DNA of 45,519 nucleotides from Arthrobacter sp. Bi26. GTDB taxonomy: Bacteria; Actinomycetota; Actinomycetes; Actinomycetales; Micrococcaceae. The stretch lies in assembly GCF_918697925.1 (NCBI RefSeq), contig NZ_CAKKMF010000034.1:1-45519 (forward strand), read 5' to 3'. The position numbers and the translations under genes are program-made. Of this stretch, positions 28,199-38,550 are shown piece by piece (position 1 is the first letter of the stretch; each line of letters starts with the position of its first letter). A model generated the notes under the pieces. It did not search any database. It saw only the letters and a list, made by a program, of their open reading frames with translations, and had not been told where the DNA came from.

Positions 28199-30742
28199 TC
28201 AGCGCTGCACCGCTCCGAAGCGTTCGTGGGCAGCGGCAACGGCACCTTCACGCGCCGCCGAGGCCTCGTCGGCCGTCAGGGTGCGGTCGTTGGCGCGGAA
28301 GCGCAGGCTGAACGCCAGCGACTTCTTGCCCTCCTCGATGCCCTTGCCCGCGTAGACGTCGAACAGTGCAACGTCTTCAAGCAGCTCGCCGGCGCCTTCA
28401 CGCAGGGCCGCCAGCACCTCTTCCGCCGGGACATCCTGCGGCACCACGAGGGCCACGTCCTGGGTGGCCACGGGGTACGTCGAGATGTGCCGGGCCACGA
28501 TCACGTCGGCAGCCGCCTCGAAGAGGGCGTCGGCGTTCAGTTCCAGCGCCACGGAACGGGCCGGCATGTCATGTGCCGCCAGCAGCTTCGGGTGCAGCTC
28601 GCCGGCGTAGCCCACGACTTCGCCGGTGCGCAGTTCAAGCTGCGCTGCCCGGCCCGGGTGGAAGGCCTGGTGCCGGCCCTGCGTGACCAGGAGTTCGACG
28701 CCGAGCACGTCCCCGGCGATCCGGGCGATGTCCACCGCGTCCGCCCAGTCCCACGCCCGCGGGCTGTGGGCCGGGGCGGCAGGAGAGTCGTGCCCCGTGA
28801 GCACAGCGGCGAGGTGCAGCGGCTGGTCCGGGACGCCGTCGTACAGGCCATCCAGTACCTCGTCGCTGGGCTTGACGCCGAGCGGCGGAATCGCGGCGGT
28901 GCCAAGCTGGTCCCCGGGCAGGAACACGAGACCGGCCTCGAAGAGGGCGAGGTCGCGGAAACCGCGGGAGTGGTTGCGCTTGGCTACCTCGATCAGGCCC
29001 GGCAGGACGGAGGTCCGCAGGAAGCCATGCTCCTCGCTGATCGGGTTGGCCAGCTTGAGGGCCTTGCGCTCCGCCCCCTCGGCGGGGACGCCAAAGGTGT
29101 CATTGGCGGCCTTGGAGACGAACGGGTAGGCCAGCACCTCGGTGAGTCCGGCGTCGGCGAGGGCCTGGATCAGGCGGCGGCGCTGCTGCTGGACGCGGGT
29201 CAGGCCACGGCCCGGGGGCGCCACCGGCAGGGTGGCCGGGATCTTGTCGTAGCCGACCAGCCGGGCGATTTCCTCGGTGAGGTCGTCCTTGGTCTCGAGG
29301 TCGTGGCGCCAGCTCGGGGCGGTCACGGTGTAGCCGTTGCCGGTCTTGGCAACCATGGCGCCGAGGTCTTCGAGCGAGGTCAGGATCTGTTCCTCGGTGA
29401 AGTCGATCCCGATCCGGGCTGCCGCGTACTCTGCCGGCAGTTCGATGGTGACGGCGTCCGGCGCGGTCCCGACGTCGGTCCCGGCCTCGTCGGCCGTTCC
29501 GCCGGCGAGGTCGACCAGCAGGTCCACCACACGCTGGGCGGCGACATCGGCCACCTGCCAGTCCACGCCGCGTTCGAAGCGCTTTGACGCCTCGGACGGC
29601 AGCTTGTGGCGGCGGCGGGCGCGGGCGATCGAGACTTCGTCGAAGTGCGCGGCCTCAACCAGGACGTTCGTGGTGGCATCGGACACCTCGGTGTGCGCGC
29701 CGCCCATGACGCCGGCGATGCCGATGGGCCCGGATTCGTCCGTGATCAGCAGATCCTCGACGTCGAGCGTGCGCTCCTTCTCGTCCAGGGTGGTGATCTT
29801 CTCCCCTGCCGTGGCGCGCCGGACGACGATGTCGCCGGCCAGCTTGTCCAGGTCATAGCAGTGGTTCGGCTGCCCGAGCTCGAGCATGACGTAGTTGGAG
29901 ATATCCACCGGCAAGGAGATGGACCGGATGCCGGCGAGCCGGAGACGGGAGGTCATCCACGGCGGGGTGGGCCGGGTGGCATCGACACCGCGCACGGTGC
30001 GGGCCACAAAACGGTCGCAGCCGGGCTTGCCGTAGATGGGGGCGTCGTCGTTGAGCTTGACGCCGTAGCCGCCGGACAGCGCCTCCGGGACCCGGACCTT
30101 GGAGACCGGGTCCGTGAATGCGGTGCCGGTGGCGTGCGCGTATTCACGGGCCGCACCGCGGATGGAGAAGCAGTAGCTGCGGTCCGGGGTGACGTTGATT
30201 TCCGCGGCCTGGTCGTAAAGGCCCAGCAGTTCCATGGCGTCGGTGCCGATTTCGGGATCCAGCCCGATCCTCGACAGCACCAGGATGCCGTCGTGGTCCT
30301 CGCCGATGCCGAGCTCACGCACGGAGGCGATCATGCCGGCGGAGAGGTGTCCGTAGGTCTTGCGCGCGGAAATGTGGAAGTCGCCCGGCAGCACGGCGCC
30401 CGGAAGGGTGACCACCACCTTGTCGCCTTCGACGAAGTTGTGGGCGCCGCAGATGATGCCCTGCACGCCGGAGGGGTCGATGCCGTCGCCGGTCAGGGTC
30501 TGCTGCTGGCCCTCGGGGACAACCCGGACCTGGCACCAGTTGATGGTCTTGCCGTTGGTCTGGGGTTCCTTGACGATGCTCAGCACCTGGCCCACCACGA
30601 TCGGACCCTGGAGGGTGTCCGTGGGGCGGTGGACTGCTTCTTCTTCGAGTCCGACCTTGACGAGCTCGGCCATGACGTCTTCGGCCGTTGCTTCGGCCGG
30701 TACCTGCGCGAATTCGCGCAGCCAGGAAAGTGGGATACGCAC
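28199..30742 (-). CDS. pheT: Phenylalanyl-tRNA synthetase beta subunit
   Basis: Beta chain of the alpha2-beta2 class II enzyme that charges tRNA-Phe and edits misacylated Tyr. The 847-residue protein starts with MRIPLSWLREF, has the N-terminal OB-fold tRNA-binding domain (about 40-160, GAHNFVEGDKVVVTLPGA), the B3/B4 editing region (ISNYVMLELGQPNHCYDLDKL), the B5 domain and a C-terminal anticodon-binding FDX-ACB domain (SLAFSLRFRANDRTLT). The start is GTG at 30742, three bases after the pheS stop. Confidence 0.97.
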   Translation of the reverse strand: MRIPLSWLREFAQVPAEATAEDVMAELVKVGLEEEAVHRPTDTLQGPIVVGQVLSIVKEPQTNGKTINWCQVRVVPEGQQQTLTGDGIDPSGVQGIICGAHNFVEGDKVVVTLPGAVLPGDFHISARKTYGHLSAGMIASVRELGIGEDHDGILVLSRIGLDPEIGTDAMELLGLYDQAAEINVTPDRSYCFSIRGAAREYAHATGTAFTDPVSKVRVPEALSGGYGVKLNDDAPIYGKPGCDRFVARTVRGVDATRPTPPWMTSRLRLAGIRSISLPVDISNYVMLELGQPNHCYDLDKLAGDIVVRRATAGEKITTLDEKERTLDVEDLLITDESGPIGIAGVMGGAHTEVSDATTNVLVEAAHFDEVSIARARRRHKLPSEASKRFERGVDWQVADVAAQRVVDLLVDLAGGTADEAGTDVGTAPDAVTIELPAEYAAARIGIDFTEEQILTSLEDLGAMVAKTGNGYTVTAPSWRHDLETKDDLTEEIARLVGYDKIPATLPVAPPGRGLTRVQQQRRRLIQALADAGLTEVLAYPFVSKAANDTFGVPAEGAERKALKLANPISEEHGFLRTSVLPGLIEVAKRNHSRGFRDLALFEAGLVFLPGDQLGTAAIPPLGVKPSDEVLDGLYDGVPDQPLHLAAVLTGHDSPAAPAHSPRAWDWADAVDIARIAGDVLGVELLVTQGRHQAFHPGRAAQLELRTGEVVGYAGELHPKLLAAHDMPARSVALELNADALFEAAADVIVARHISTYPVATQDVALVVPQDVPAEEVLAALREGAGELLEDVALFDVYAGKGIEEGKKSLAFSLRFRANDRTLTADEASAAREGAVAAAHERFGAVQR

Positions 30743-30745
30743 TGT

Positions 30746-31807
<1,062 letters not shown>

Positions 31808-31904
31808 CTACTGTTCTTAGCTACGAGTCGGAACATGCCACAGCACACGGCACGGGCACAGGGCACGGCGCGGGTTCTCGGCAAGGCTTAGGGTCACTGT
31901 CCCC

Positions 31905-31910
31905 AGTCTA
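31905..31910 (-). promoter_or_regulatory. Possible pheS -10 element
   Basis: TAGACT on the reverse strand about 95 bases before the pheS start fits an actinobacterial -10; no convincing -35 is present. The 31808-31990 gap holds no gene. The leader has a 26-codon frame but no phenylalanine codons run, so a Phe attenuator is not supported. Confidence 0.3.
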
Positions 31911-31990
31911 GTAGACGGCCGTCGGCCGCAAGGCAATGTCGCTTCAGGAGCCCGCGCCACCCTCGTCCGCGCCTTGGCCGTCCCCGGCCG

Positions 31991-33466
31991 TCAGCGGAGC
32001 CGGTAGATGGTCCGGTGCCAGTCCTTGTGGGCGATTCCGGTGATGTCGAACATGACGTGTTTGATCTGGGTGTATTCGTCGAACGAGTAGGCGGACATGT
32101 CTTTCCCGAAACCTGACTCCTTCACGCCGCCGTGGGGCATTTCACTGATGATCGGGATGTGGTCGTTGATCCATACGCAGCCGGCCTTGATCTCGCGGCT
32201 GGCCCGCAGGGAGCGGTACACGTCGCGGGTCCAGGCCGAAGCCGCGAGCCCGTACGGGGTGTCGTTGGCCAAGGCGATGGCGTCGTCGTCGGTGGCGAAG
32301 GGCAGCACCGTCAGTACGGGACCGAAGACCTCATTGCGGACAATGTCGCTGTCCGGCGCGGCGTCGATGATCAGCGTGGGGGTGTAGAAGGCGCCCGCGG
32401 CCAGGTCTCCGCCGGGGATTACGCCGCCGGTGACCACTGTGGCGTAACCCCGGGCGCGGTCCACGATCGAGGCCACCCGGTCCCGGTGGGCGTAGGAGAC
32501 CATGGGCCCGATGTCGGTCTCCTCGTCCGCCGGCGCTCCCACCCGGATTCCCCGGTAGAGCTCAGCGACCTTGGTAACAAACTCCTCGTAGACACTGTGG
32601 TGCACGATGGCCCGCGTCGCGGCCGTGCAGTCCTGTCCGGTGTTGATCAGGCTTCCGGCGACGGCACCGTGGGCGGCTGCCTCGAGGTCGGCGTCCTCGA
32701 AAACGACGAACGGCGCCTTTCCGCCGAGCTCCAGATGGACCCGTTTGGAGTTGGTGGAGGCGGCTTCCAGGACGGTCCGGCCTACGCTGGTGGAACCGGT
32801 AAAGGAGACCATGTCGACCTCCGGGTGGCGCATGAGTGCTGCGCCGGCTTCGGGCCCGTCACCGACGATGATGTTCACCACACCGTCCGGCAGGCCCGCC
32901 TGCTGCAGGGTCCGGGCGAACATCAGGGTAGTCAGTGGAGTGATTTCGGCCGGTTTAAGGACGATGGTGTTTCCGGCGGCGATGGCAGGAAGGATCTTCC
33001 ACGCCGCCATCTGCAGCGGATAGTTCCACGGCGAGATCGATCCGATCACGCCGATGGGTTCGCGGCGGATGCTGGACGTGTGGTCCGGGGAGTACTCCGC
33101 GGTGGCTTTGCCTTCAAGGCTCCTGGCGGCCCCGGCGAAAAAGTCCGCGTTGTCGATAGTCCCCGGGATATCGAACTCGCGGGCAAGACGAAGCGGCTTG
33201 CCCGTCTGACGGCTTTCCGCCAGGGCGTAGTCCTCCGCCTGTTCCTCCAGCAGCCGGGCGAAACGGGAAAGCACCGCTGAACGCTCACCTGGGGTGGTGG
33301 TGGACCATGCCGGGAATGCGGCCCGCGCGGCAGCCACGGCGAGGTCGACGTCGGCGGCACTCGCGAGGGTGACCGTTTCCACCACTGCACCGGTGGACGG
33401 ATCGACAATATCCAGTTTGCGGCCGGAGGTGCCGGTCTGGGATTGCCCGGAGATGAACTGGTGCAT
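31991..33466 (-). CDS. Aldehyde dehydrogenase, gamma-aminobutyraldehyde type
   Basis: NAD(P)-dependent oxidation of an amino-aldehyde; the best reading is 4-aminobutyraldehyde to GABA. The 491-residue protein has SPWNYPLQMAAWKILPAIAAGNTIVLKPAE, general base Glu246 in LELGGK and nucleophile Cys280 in NTGQDCTAATR. The set resembles PatD/aminobutyraldehyde dehydrogenases rather than betaine aldehyde dehydrogenase, but the two overlap. It is last in an apparent leftward operon after an amine oxidase, a cupin and an aminotransferase. ATG 33466 has AAGGAAG upstream. Confidence 0.88.
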   Translation of the reverse strand: MHQFISGQSQTGTSGRKLDIVDPSTGAVVETVTLASAADVDLAVAAARAAFPAWSTTTPGERSAVLSRFARLLEEQAEDYALAESRQTGKPLRLAREFDIPGTIDNADFFAGAARSLEGKATAEYSPDHTSSIRREPIGVIGSISPWNYPLQMAAWKILPAIAAGNTIVLKPAEITPLTTLMFARTLQQAGLPDGVVNIIVGDGPEAGAALMRHPEVDMVSFTGSTSVGRTVLEAASTNSKRVHLELGGKAPFVVFEDADLEAAAHGAVAGSLINTGQDCTAATRAIVHHSVYEEFVTKVAELYRGIRVGAPADEETDIGPMVSYAHRDRVASIVDRARGYATVVTGGVIPGGDLAAGAFYTPTLIIDAAPDSDIVRNEVFGPVLTVLPFATDDDAIALANDTPYGLAASAWTRDVYRSLRASREIKAGCVWINDHIPIISEMPHGGVKESGFGKDMSAYSFDEYTQIKHVMFDITGIAHKDWHRTIYRLR

Positions 33467-33500
33467 GTGTATCTTCCTTTTTCTTGTTTGACGTCGGCGA

Positions 33501-33523
33501 AGCGCCTGCGCGGCGGAGGCGCT
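33501..33523 (-). other. Intercistronic hairpin
   Basis: AGCGCCT (33501-33507) and AGGCGCT (33517-33523) form a seven-pair stem in the 115-base gap between the aminotransferase and aldehyde dehydrogenase genes. It might partly terminate or protect the upstream mRNA. Confidence 0.4.
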
Positions 33524-33581
33524 CCAGGGCCGACAAGAGGTCGTTCAGAGCGGGGCGGTGGGAACCGTCCCCGTTGCCGGG

Positions 33582-34964
33582 CTAGAGCAGGGCTTCGGCG
33601 GCCGTCAACGTGTGCCGCAGGATCTGCTCCATTTCGTCGAACTCGGACTGCCCGACGATCAACGGCGGGGAGAGCAGGATGACGGGGTCCCCCCTGTCGT
33701 CGGCCCTGCAGTACAGGCCGTTTTCGAAGAGCTCTTTGGAGAGGAAGGTCTTGAGGATCCGGTGGCTTTCCTCCGGGGTGAACGTTTCCCTGGTCGCCTT
33801 GTCCTTGACCAGTTCGATGCCATAGAAGTAGCCGCTGCCGCGCACGTCCCCCACGACCGGCAGGTCAAGGAGCTTTTCGAGGGTGTTGCGGAAGGCATCC
33901 TCGTTCCCCAGGACGTGCTGGTTGAGGCCCTCGCGCCCGAAGATGTCCAGATTGGCCAGCGCCACGGCGGCGGCAACGGGATGGCCGCCGAACGTGTAGC
34001 CGTGTTTGAAGAAGGAATCGCCCTTTGCGAAGGGCTCGAAGAGGCGGTCCGAGGAGATCATGGCACCCATGGGCACGTAGCCGCTGGTAAGGCCCTTGGC
34101 GCAGGTGATGATGTCCGGAACGTAGTTGAATTTCTCGGCACCGAAGTAGGTGCCGAGCCGCCCGAACGCACAAATGACCTCATCGCTGACCAGCAGGACG
34201 TCGTACTGGTCGCAGATTTCGCGCACCCGCTGGAAGTAGCCCGGCGGGGGCGGAAAGCAGCCGCCGGCGTTCTGCACCGGCTCCAGGAACACGGCGGCAA
34301 TGGTTTCCGGGCCTTCGGCCAGGATGGTGGCCTCGATTTCGTTGGCAGCCCACAGCCCATAGGCAGCAGGGTCGTTTGGGTGCTGCGCGGCCCGGTAGAA
34401 GTTGGTGTTGGGGACACGGTGTGTGGAGGGCACCAGCGGCTCGAAATCAACCTTCAGATCCGCGATCCCGGTGATGGACAGGGCGCCGTGCGTGGTGCCG
34501 TGGTACGCCGTGGACCTCGAGATGACCTTGTGCTTCTGCGGCCGTCCGGTCAGCCGGAAGTACTGCTTCGCCAGCTTCCATGCCGACTCCACCGACTCGG
34601 AGCCGCTGTTCGTGAAGAACACCTTGTTCAGGCCCTGAGGGGCGAGCTGCGCCAGGCGTTCGGCCAGTTCCGTGGCGGGCTTGTTGGCGAACGACCACAG
34701 GGGGAAGAACGCGAGTTCGGAGCCCTGGCGGGCCATGACGTCGGCCAGTTCCGTGCGGCCGTGGCCCACCTGTACTGTGAACAGGCCCGCGAGTCCGTCG
34801 AGGTACTTGCGCCCTTTGTCGTCGTAAATGTAGGCGCCCTCGCCGCGCACGATCATCGGCAGCTCGTCGTTCGTCTGGGGGTGGGGGGAAAAGTGCAGCC
34901 AGAGATTGTCCCGCGCTGCGGCCTTCAAATCGGTCCGGTTCCGCTGCTCAGCTAGCTTGGTCAC
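33582..34964 (-). CDS. Class III aminotransferase, putrescine/omega-amino acid type
   Basis: PLP-dependent transamination of a diamine or omega-amino acid with pyruvate or a keto acid. The 460-residue protein resembles SpuC/PatA-like and omega-amino-acid:pyruvate enzymes: TNSGSESVESAWKLAKQYF, STAYHGTTHGALS, VSDEVICAFGRLG and PLP Lys290 in TCAKGLTSG. With the neighbouring aldehyde dehydrogenase it would take putrescine to GABA. Two in-frame GTGs exist; 34964 is preferred because AAAAGG lies at a normal distance, while the one at 34973 overlaps that site. Fifty-seven bases separate it from the cupin gene. Confidence 0.87.
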   Translation of the reverse strand: MTKLAEQRNRTDLKAAARDNLWLHFSPHPQTNDELPMIVRGEGAYIYDDKGRKYLDGLAGLFTVQVGHGRTELADVMARQGSELAFFPLWSFANKPATELAERLAQLAPQGLNKVFFTNSGSESVESAWKLAKQYFRLTGRPQKHKVISRSTAYHGTTHGALSITGIADLKVDFEPLVPSTHRVPNTNFYRAAQHPNDPAAYGLWAANEIEATILAEGPETIAAVFLEPVQNAGGCFPPPPGYFQRVREICDQYDVLLVSDEVICAFGRLGTYFGAEKFNYVPDIITCAKGLTSGYVPMGAMISSDRLFEPFAKGDSFFKHGYTFGGHPVAAAVALANLDIFGREGLNQHVLGNEDAFRNTLEKLLDLPVVGDVRGSGYFYGIELVKDKATRETFTPEESHRILKTFLSKELFENGLYCRADDRGDPVILLSPPLIVGQSEFDEMEQILRHTLTAAEALL

Positions 34965-35021
34965 GGATATCACCTTTTCTTCAATCAGTGGTTGAGCTGG
35001 ATTACAAGAGTGTGTGGGCCG

Positions 35022-35381
35022 CTAGGGGCTGAGGTAGACCTTGCGCAGGCGTTCGTGGACGGTCCAGGTGGTGCGCATGCCCGCGCCCAGGCGCATCAGT
35101 GTTCCTGGCGAGAGGGCCGCGCTGCCCGCCCCGCGGTCGTCCCCGTGGATTTCCACGGTGGCCCTCCCTGCGATGACGATGAAGAGTTCCTCCGCCTCGA
35201 CGTCGTACATGCCGCCGGCAGACATTTCCCAGACACCGAGTGCCAGGTCTGCAAAGCTGCCCAGTGCATGGGTGGCCGTGGTCGGTGCGCCGGAGGCTAC
35301 CTTCCCGGGTTGCACTTCTTCGTGCAGCAAGGAAAGCGCTGTCGTGTCCACCGGAGCGCCGGGAATCAGTTCGAGTCTCAT
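35022..35381 (-). CDS. Small cupin-domain protein
   Basis: A 119-residue single-domain cupin. It has the strand pattern GVWEMSAGGMYDVEAEELFIVIAGRATVEI, where the second part of the motif (E-E-L-F-I-V-I-A-G) is the classic cupin segment, and a C-terminal GTLMRLGAGMRTTWTVHERLRKVYLSP. The histidine metal ligands of enzymatic cupins are mostly missing, pointing to a binding or DUF861-type role rather than proven catalysis. Similar cupins often accompany amine oxidases of this class. Its ATG overlaps the stop of the oxidase gene by one base (TGATG). Confidence 0.8.
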   Translation of the reverse strand: MRLELIPGAPVDTTALSLLHEEVQPGKVASGAPTTATHALGSFADLALGVWEMSAGGMYDVEAEELFIVIAGRATVEIHGDDRGAGSAALSPGTLMRLGAGMRTTWTVHERLRKVYLSP

Positions 35382-36802
35382 CAGGAGTCAAACCCCATTC
35401 CAACCGCGTCCATGAGTTTCAGCCACGGCCCGCGCCGGCCCTGGTTCCGGTCTGCGCGGACCATCGCCGCGGTGGTGATCTTGACGCCGAGCCAGGCCAG
35501 CGGCTCGGGCGGGAAGGGCAGCGGGCGCTTCCGGACCATGCGGAGCCGGGTGCGTTCGGTGGTGGATCCGGAGAGCAGGTCCAGCATGACGCTGGCCCCG
35601 AAGCGAGTGGCCCCGACGCCCAGTCCGGTGTAACCCGCGGAGTAAGCGACACGTCCGCCGTGCGCGGTGGTGAAGAAGGAGAAGAAGCGGCTGCAAGTAT
35701 CTATGGCTCCGCCCCACTTGTGGGTGAAGCTGACGCCGTCGAGCTGCGGGAACGTCGCGAAAAAATGTGCCGCAAGCCGTTCGAAGGTCTGCTCGCGCTG
35801 GTCATATTCCGGTTTGACGGTGCGGCCGAAGTAGTAGACCGCGTCGTAACCGCCGAAGAGGATGCGGTTGTCCTCGGTGAGCCGGTAGTAGTGGAAGCGG
35901 TTGTTCAGGTCGGACAGTCCCTGCCGGTTGGACCAGCCGATGGCGGCCAGCTGTTCGGCGCTGAGCGGCTCGGTCATCAGCACGTAGTCGTAGACCGGGA
36001 CGGTGTGCAGGCGGGTCCGTTTGAGCAGGGAGGGGAAGACGTTGGTGGCCAGCGCCACGTCGGCGGCCGTGACCGTTCCGGCGTCCGTTGCAAGCCGGAC
36101 GCCGTGGGGGGTGCGGGTGAGGCCGCGGACGGGCGTGTGTTCGTAGATTTCGACGCCGAGTTCCAGGCAGGCGCGTTGCAGGCCCCAGGCAAGCCGGGCG
36201 GGGTTGAGCATGGCGCTGCCCTTTTTGTCCCAGAGCCCGGCCCTGTAGACGGGAGAGTCCACTTCGGCGCGGATGGCCGTTTCATCCAGGAATAGGACGT
36301 CCGGGTTCTTGCCTTTCTCGGCCCGCAGCCACGCGACCTGGTGGTCTTCTGTGGCGACGTTGAGAGTCCCCGTCCATTCGAAGCCGCAGTCGATGCCGTA
36401 CTTCTTGATCGCGTCTGAGATTTCCTGCAGGTTCTCCATCCCCAGTTCATGGAGGCGTGCTGATTCGTCGGGGAGGTGCTTTTCCCCGTTGGCCTCGCCG
36501 TGGGTCAGGCTGGCGTCGCAGAAGCCGCCGTTCCGGCCGGACGCGGCCCAACCGATACGGTTTCCTTCCAGCAGCACCACCCGGCGGCCGGGGTCACGTT
36601 CTTTGGCCATGAGTGCCGTCCAGAGCCCGGTGTAGCCGCCTCCGACGACGGCCAGATCCGTGGTGGTGTCCGTAGCCAGTGCGGCCAGGGGCTGAGGACG
36701 GGCCGGGTCATCAAGCCAGTAGGGCGCCCGGGAGGCGCCGTCGAGCGCCGTTGTGATTTGTTGCCGGCTGGTCGATGATTCGGCGGTGTCGTAAGTGGTC
36801 AT
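35381..36802 (-). CDS. FAD-dependent amine oxidoreductase (PuuB/DAO family)
   Basis: D-amino-acid-oxidase-fold flavoprotein, probably oxidising an amine such as gamma-glutamylputrescine or a related polyamine. The 473-residue protein has the dinucleotide motif VVGGGYTGLWTAL (52-64), VLLEGNRIGWAASGRNGGF, typical of the PuuB/OrdL branch, and a C-terminal GYTGLGVGATRFGASVMLDLL. The substrate is inferred only from family and neighbours. It is the first gene of the amine-catabolism set, with GGAG upstream of ATG 36802. No gamma-glutamylputrescine synthetase is in the window, so an alternative substrate is possible. Confidence 0.87.
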   Translation of the reverse strand: MTTYDTAESSTSRQQITTALDGASRAPYWLDDPARPQPLAALATDTTTDLAVVGGGYTGLWTALMAKERDPGRRVVLLEGNRIGWAASGRNGGFCDASLTHGEANGEKHLPDESARLHELGMENLQEISDAIKKYGIDCGFEWTGTLNVATEDHQVAWLRAEKGKNPDVLFLDETAIRAEVDSPVYRAGLWDKKGSAMLNPARLAWGLQRACLELGVEIYEHTPVRGLTRTPHGVRLATDAGTVTAADVALATNVFPSLLKRTRLHTVPVYDYVLMTEPLSAEQLAAIGWSNRQGLSDLNNRFHYYRLTEDNRILFGGYDAVYYFGRTVKPEYDQREQTFERLAAHFFATFPQLDGVSFTHKWGGAIDTCSRFFSFFTTAHGGRVAYSAGYTGLGVGATRFGASVMLDLLSGSTTERTRLRMVRKRPLPFPPEPLAWLGVKITTAAMVRADRNQGRRGPWLKLMDAVGMGFDS

Positions 36803-36894
36803 GGCGTCGCTCCGATGGTGTGTGGTGGGGGTGGACCGTCCGGCAGCAGAGGGGCGGGCCTACGGACATGGCTTTGGGGATCCGGGCTGGAGCC

Positions 36895-38550
36895 TCACCG
36901 TGCAATTGCATCGAGGCTCCAGCCGGGTTTCGGGATGGAGTCGATCAGGAGCCGCGTGTAGGCGTGCCGGGGGTGTTCGAGCAACTCAGCCGTTGCGCCG
37001 GATTCGACCACGGCGCCTTGACGCATCACGGCAGTTGTTTCGCACACGCGCCGGACGACGGCGAGGTCATGGCTGACGAACACAAGGGTCAGCCCGCGTT
37101 CGTGCCTGATTTCGTCGATGAGGTCGAGAACCTGGGCCTGGACCGAGACATCGAGGGCGCTGGTGGCCTCGTCCAGCACGAGGACCTCGGGTGAGGCTGC
37201 CAGGGCCCGGGCGATAGCGACCCGCTGGCGCTGCCCGCCGGAGAGCGTGCGCGGCCTGGCCTGGGCGTGCTTTGCGGCGAGCCCGACCTGATCGAGCAGC
37301 GTCAGCACACGCGCCCGGGCGTCGGCGTGGCGCGAGGGCGAGTGCAGGCGGAGGGCGTCTTCGATCGCGGACCCGGCCGAAATGCGGGGGTCGAGGGATA
37401 GATACGGGTCCTGGAAGACGATCTGAACGGCCCGGGCGCGTCCCAGCCTTTCCTCGCGGCCGCCGGGGCGCTTGGACCGCGAGACCCCGTCGACAAGGAT
37501 GTCCCCCGCATCGGGACGCTCCAGCCCGACGAGCATTCTCGCCAGCGTGGACTTGCCCGAGCCTGATTCGCCGACGAGCGCCAGGGCTGCGCCCCCCTCC
37601 ACCGAGAAGGACACGTCGTCGACGGCGCGGAGGTCCTCCGCGCCGCGAATCGAGTATGTCTTGGTCAGCCCGCGGGCCTCGAGCGCCGGAGTGCGCGGGT
37701 CGGGGGCGTCAACGCGTGCGTCCAAGGGGTTCGGGCCGTTCGCATCGGCCAACACCGGCCGGGCAACGGCGGAGGTGATGCTCGGCGTCGCCGCAATCAG
37801 CCGCTTCGTGTACTCGGCCTGAGGGTTCGCGAAGACGGCCCGCGCGTTGCCGTGCTCGACGATCAGCCCCGCGTGGATCACGTAGACCCGATCGCACAGC
37901 GCCGAGGCGAGGTTCAGGTCATGCGTAATGAACAGCATTCCCATGCCGCGCGTTTCCTGTTGCTGCCTGAGTACGGCGATGATTTCCGCTTGGGTCGTTA
38001 CATCGAGCGCCGACGTCGGCTCATCGCAGACGAGCAGGCGGGGCGAAGTAGTGAGAGCGCCCGCGATCATGACCCGCTGCAGCATCCCGCCGGAGAGCTC
38101 GTGCGGGAACTGCGAAAGGTGCGACTCTGGCCGCGGCAGACCGACCGAACGGAGCAGATCGAGCGCCCTCTTGTCCGCATCGGGCCTCGACCAGCCGTGA
38201 CACAGCCGGAGCGATTCGGTGAGGAAGTCACCGATGCGCCGGACCGGGTTCACCCCCGAACGCGGATCCTGGAACACCATCGAGACGGTGCCGCGTCGCC
38301 GCGCGAGGGCCTCCCCCGGGGAACAGCGGAGCATGTCCGTTCCGTCGAGAAGCACGGATCCGCCGGTGCGGGCGCCCGCCGGCAGGAGACCGAGCACGGT
38401 CCGGGCGGTCAGCGACTTGCCTGACCCGGACTCCCCGACGAGCCCCACAGTCTCTCCCGCTTCAACGCGCAGGGACATGCCGTCCAGCAGGCGGGAAGCC
38501 GATCCGCCCGCCAAATCGATCGTCAGCTCGGAAATCTCCAGCAAAGTCAT
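36895..38550 (-). CDS. ABC importer ATPase, fused double (DppD-DppF type)
   Basis: Powers uptake by a Dpp/Opp-type transporter. The 551-residue protein has two complete nucleotide-binding domains. The first has Walker A GESGSGKSLT, signature LSGGMLQRV and Walker B LLVCDEPTSALD; the second has GESGSGKSTL, LSGGQRQRV and VLVLDEATSALD. Each carries the oligopeptide-family extension (EYTKRLIAATP and AYTRLLIDSIP). Fusion of the usual two subunits means one protein can serve both sites. It is last of the operon and overlaps the upstream permease by ATGA. Confidence 0.93.
   Translation of the reverse strand: MTLLEISELTIDLAGGSASRLLDGMSLRVEAGETVGLVGESGSGKSLTARTVLGLLPAGARTGGSVLLDGTDMLRCSPGEALARRRGTVSMVFQDPRSGVNPVRRIGDFLTESLRLCHGWSRPDADKRALDLLRSVGLPRPESHLSQFPHELSGGMLQRVMIAGALTTSPRLLVCDEPTSALDVTTQAEIIAVLRQQQETRGMGMLFITHDLNLASALCDRVYVIHAGLIVEHGNARAVFANPQAEYTKRLIAATPSITSAVARPVLADANGPNPLDARVDAPDPRTPALEARGLTKTYSIRGAEDLRAVDDVSFSVEGGAALALVGESGSGKSTLARMLVGLERPDAGDILVDGVSRSKRPGGREERLGRARAVQIVFQDPYLSLDPRISAGSAIEDALRLHSPSRHADARARVLTLLDQVGLAAKHAQARPRTLSGGQRQRVAIARALAASPEVLVLDEATSALDVSVQAQVLDLIDEIRHERGLTLVFVSHDLAVVRRVCETTAVMRQGAVVESGATAELLEHPRHAYTRLLIDSIPKPGWSLDAIAR

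Noticed and set aside
31808..31910. Phenylalanine attenuator leader peptide before pheS
   Set aside because: The one short frame in the leader has no run of Phe codons, and no competing terminator hairpin was seen.
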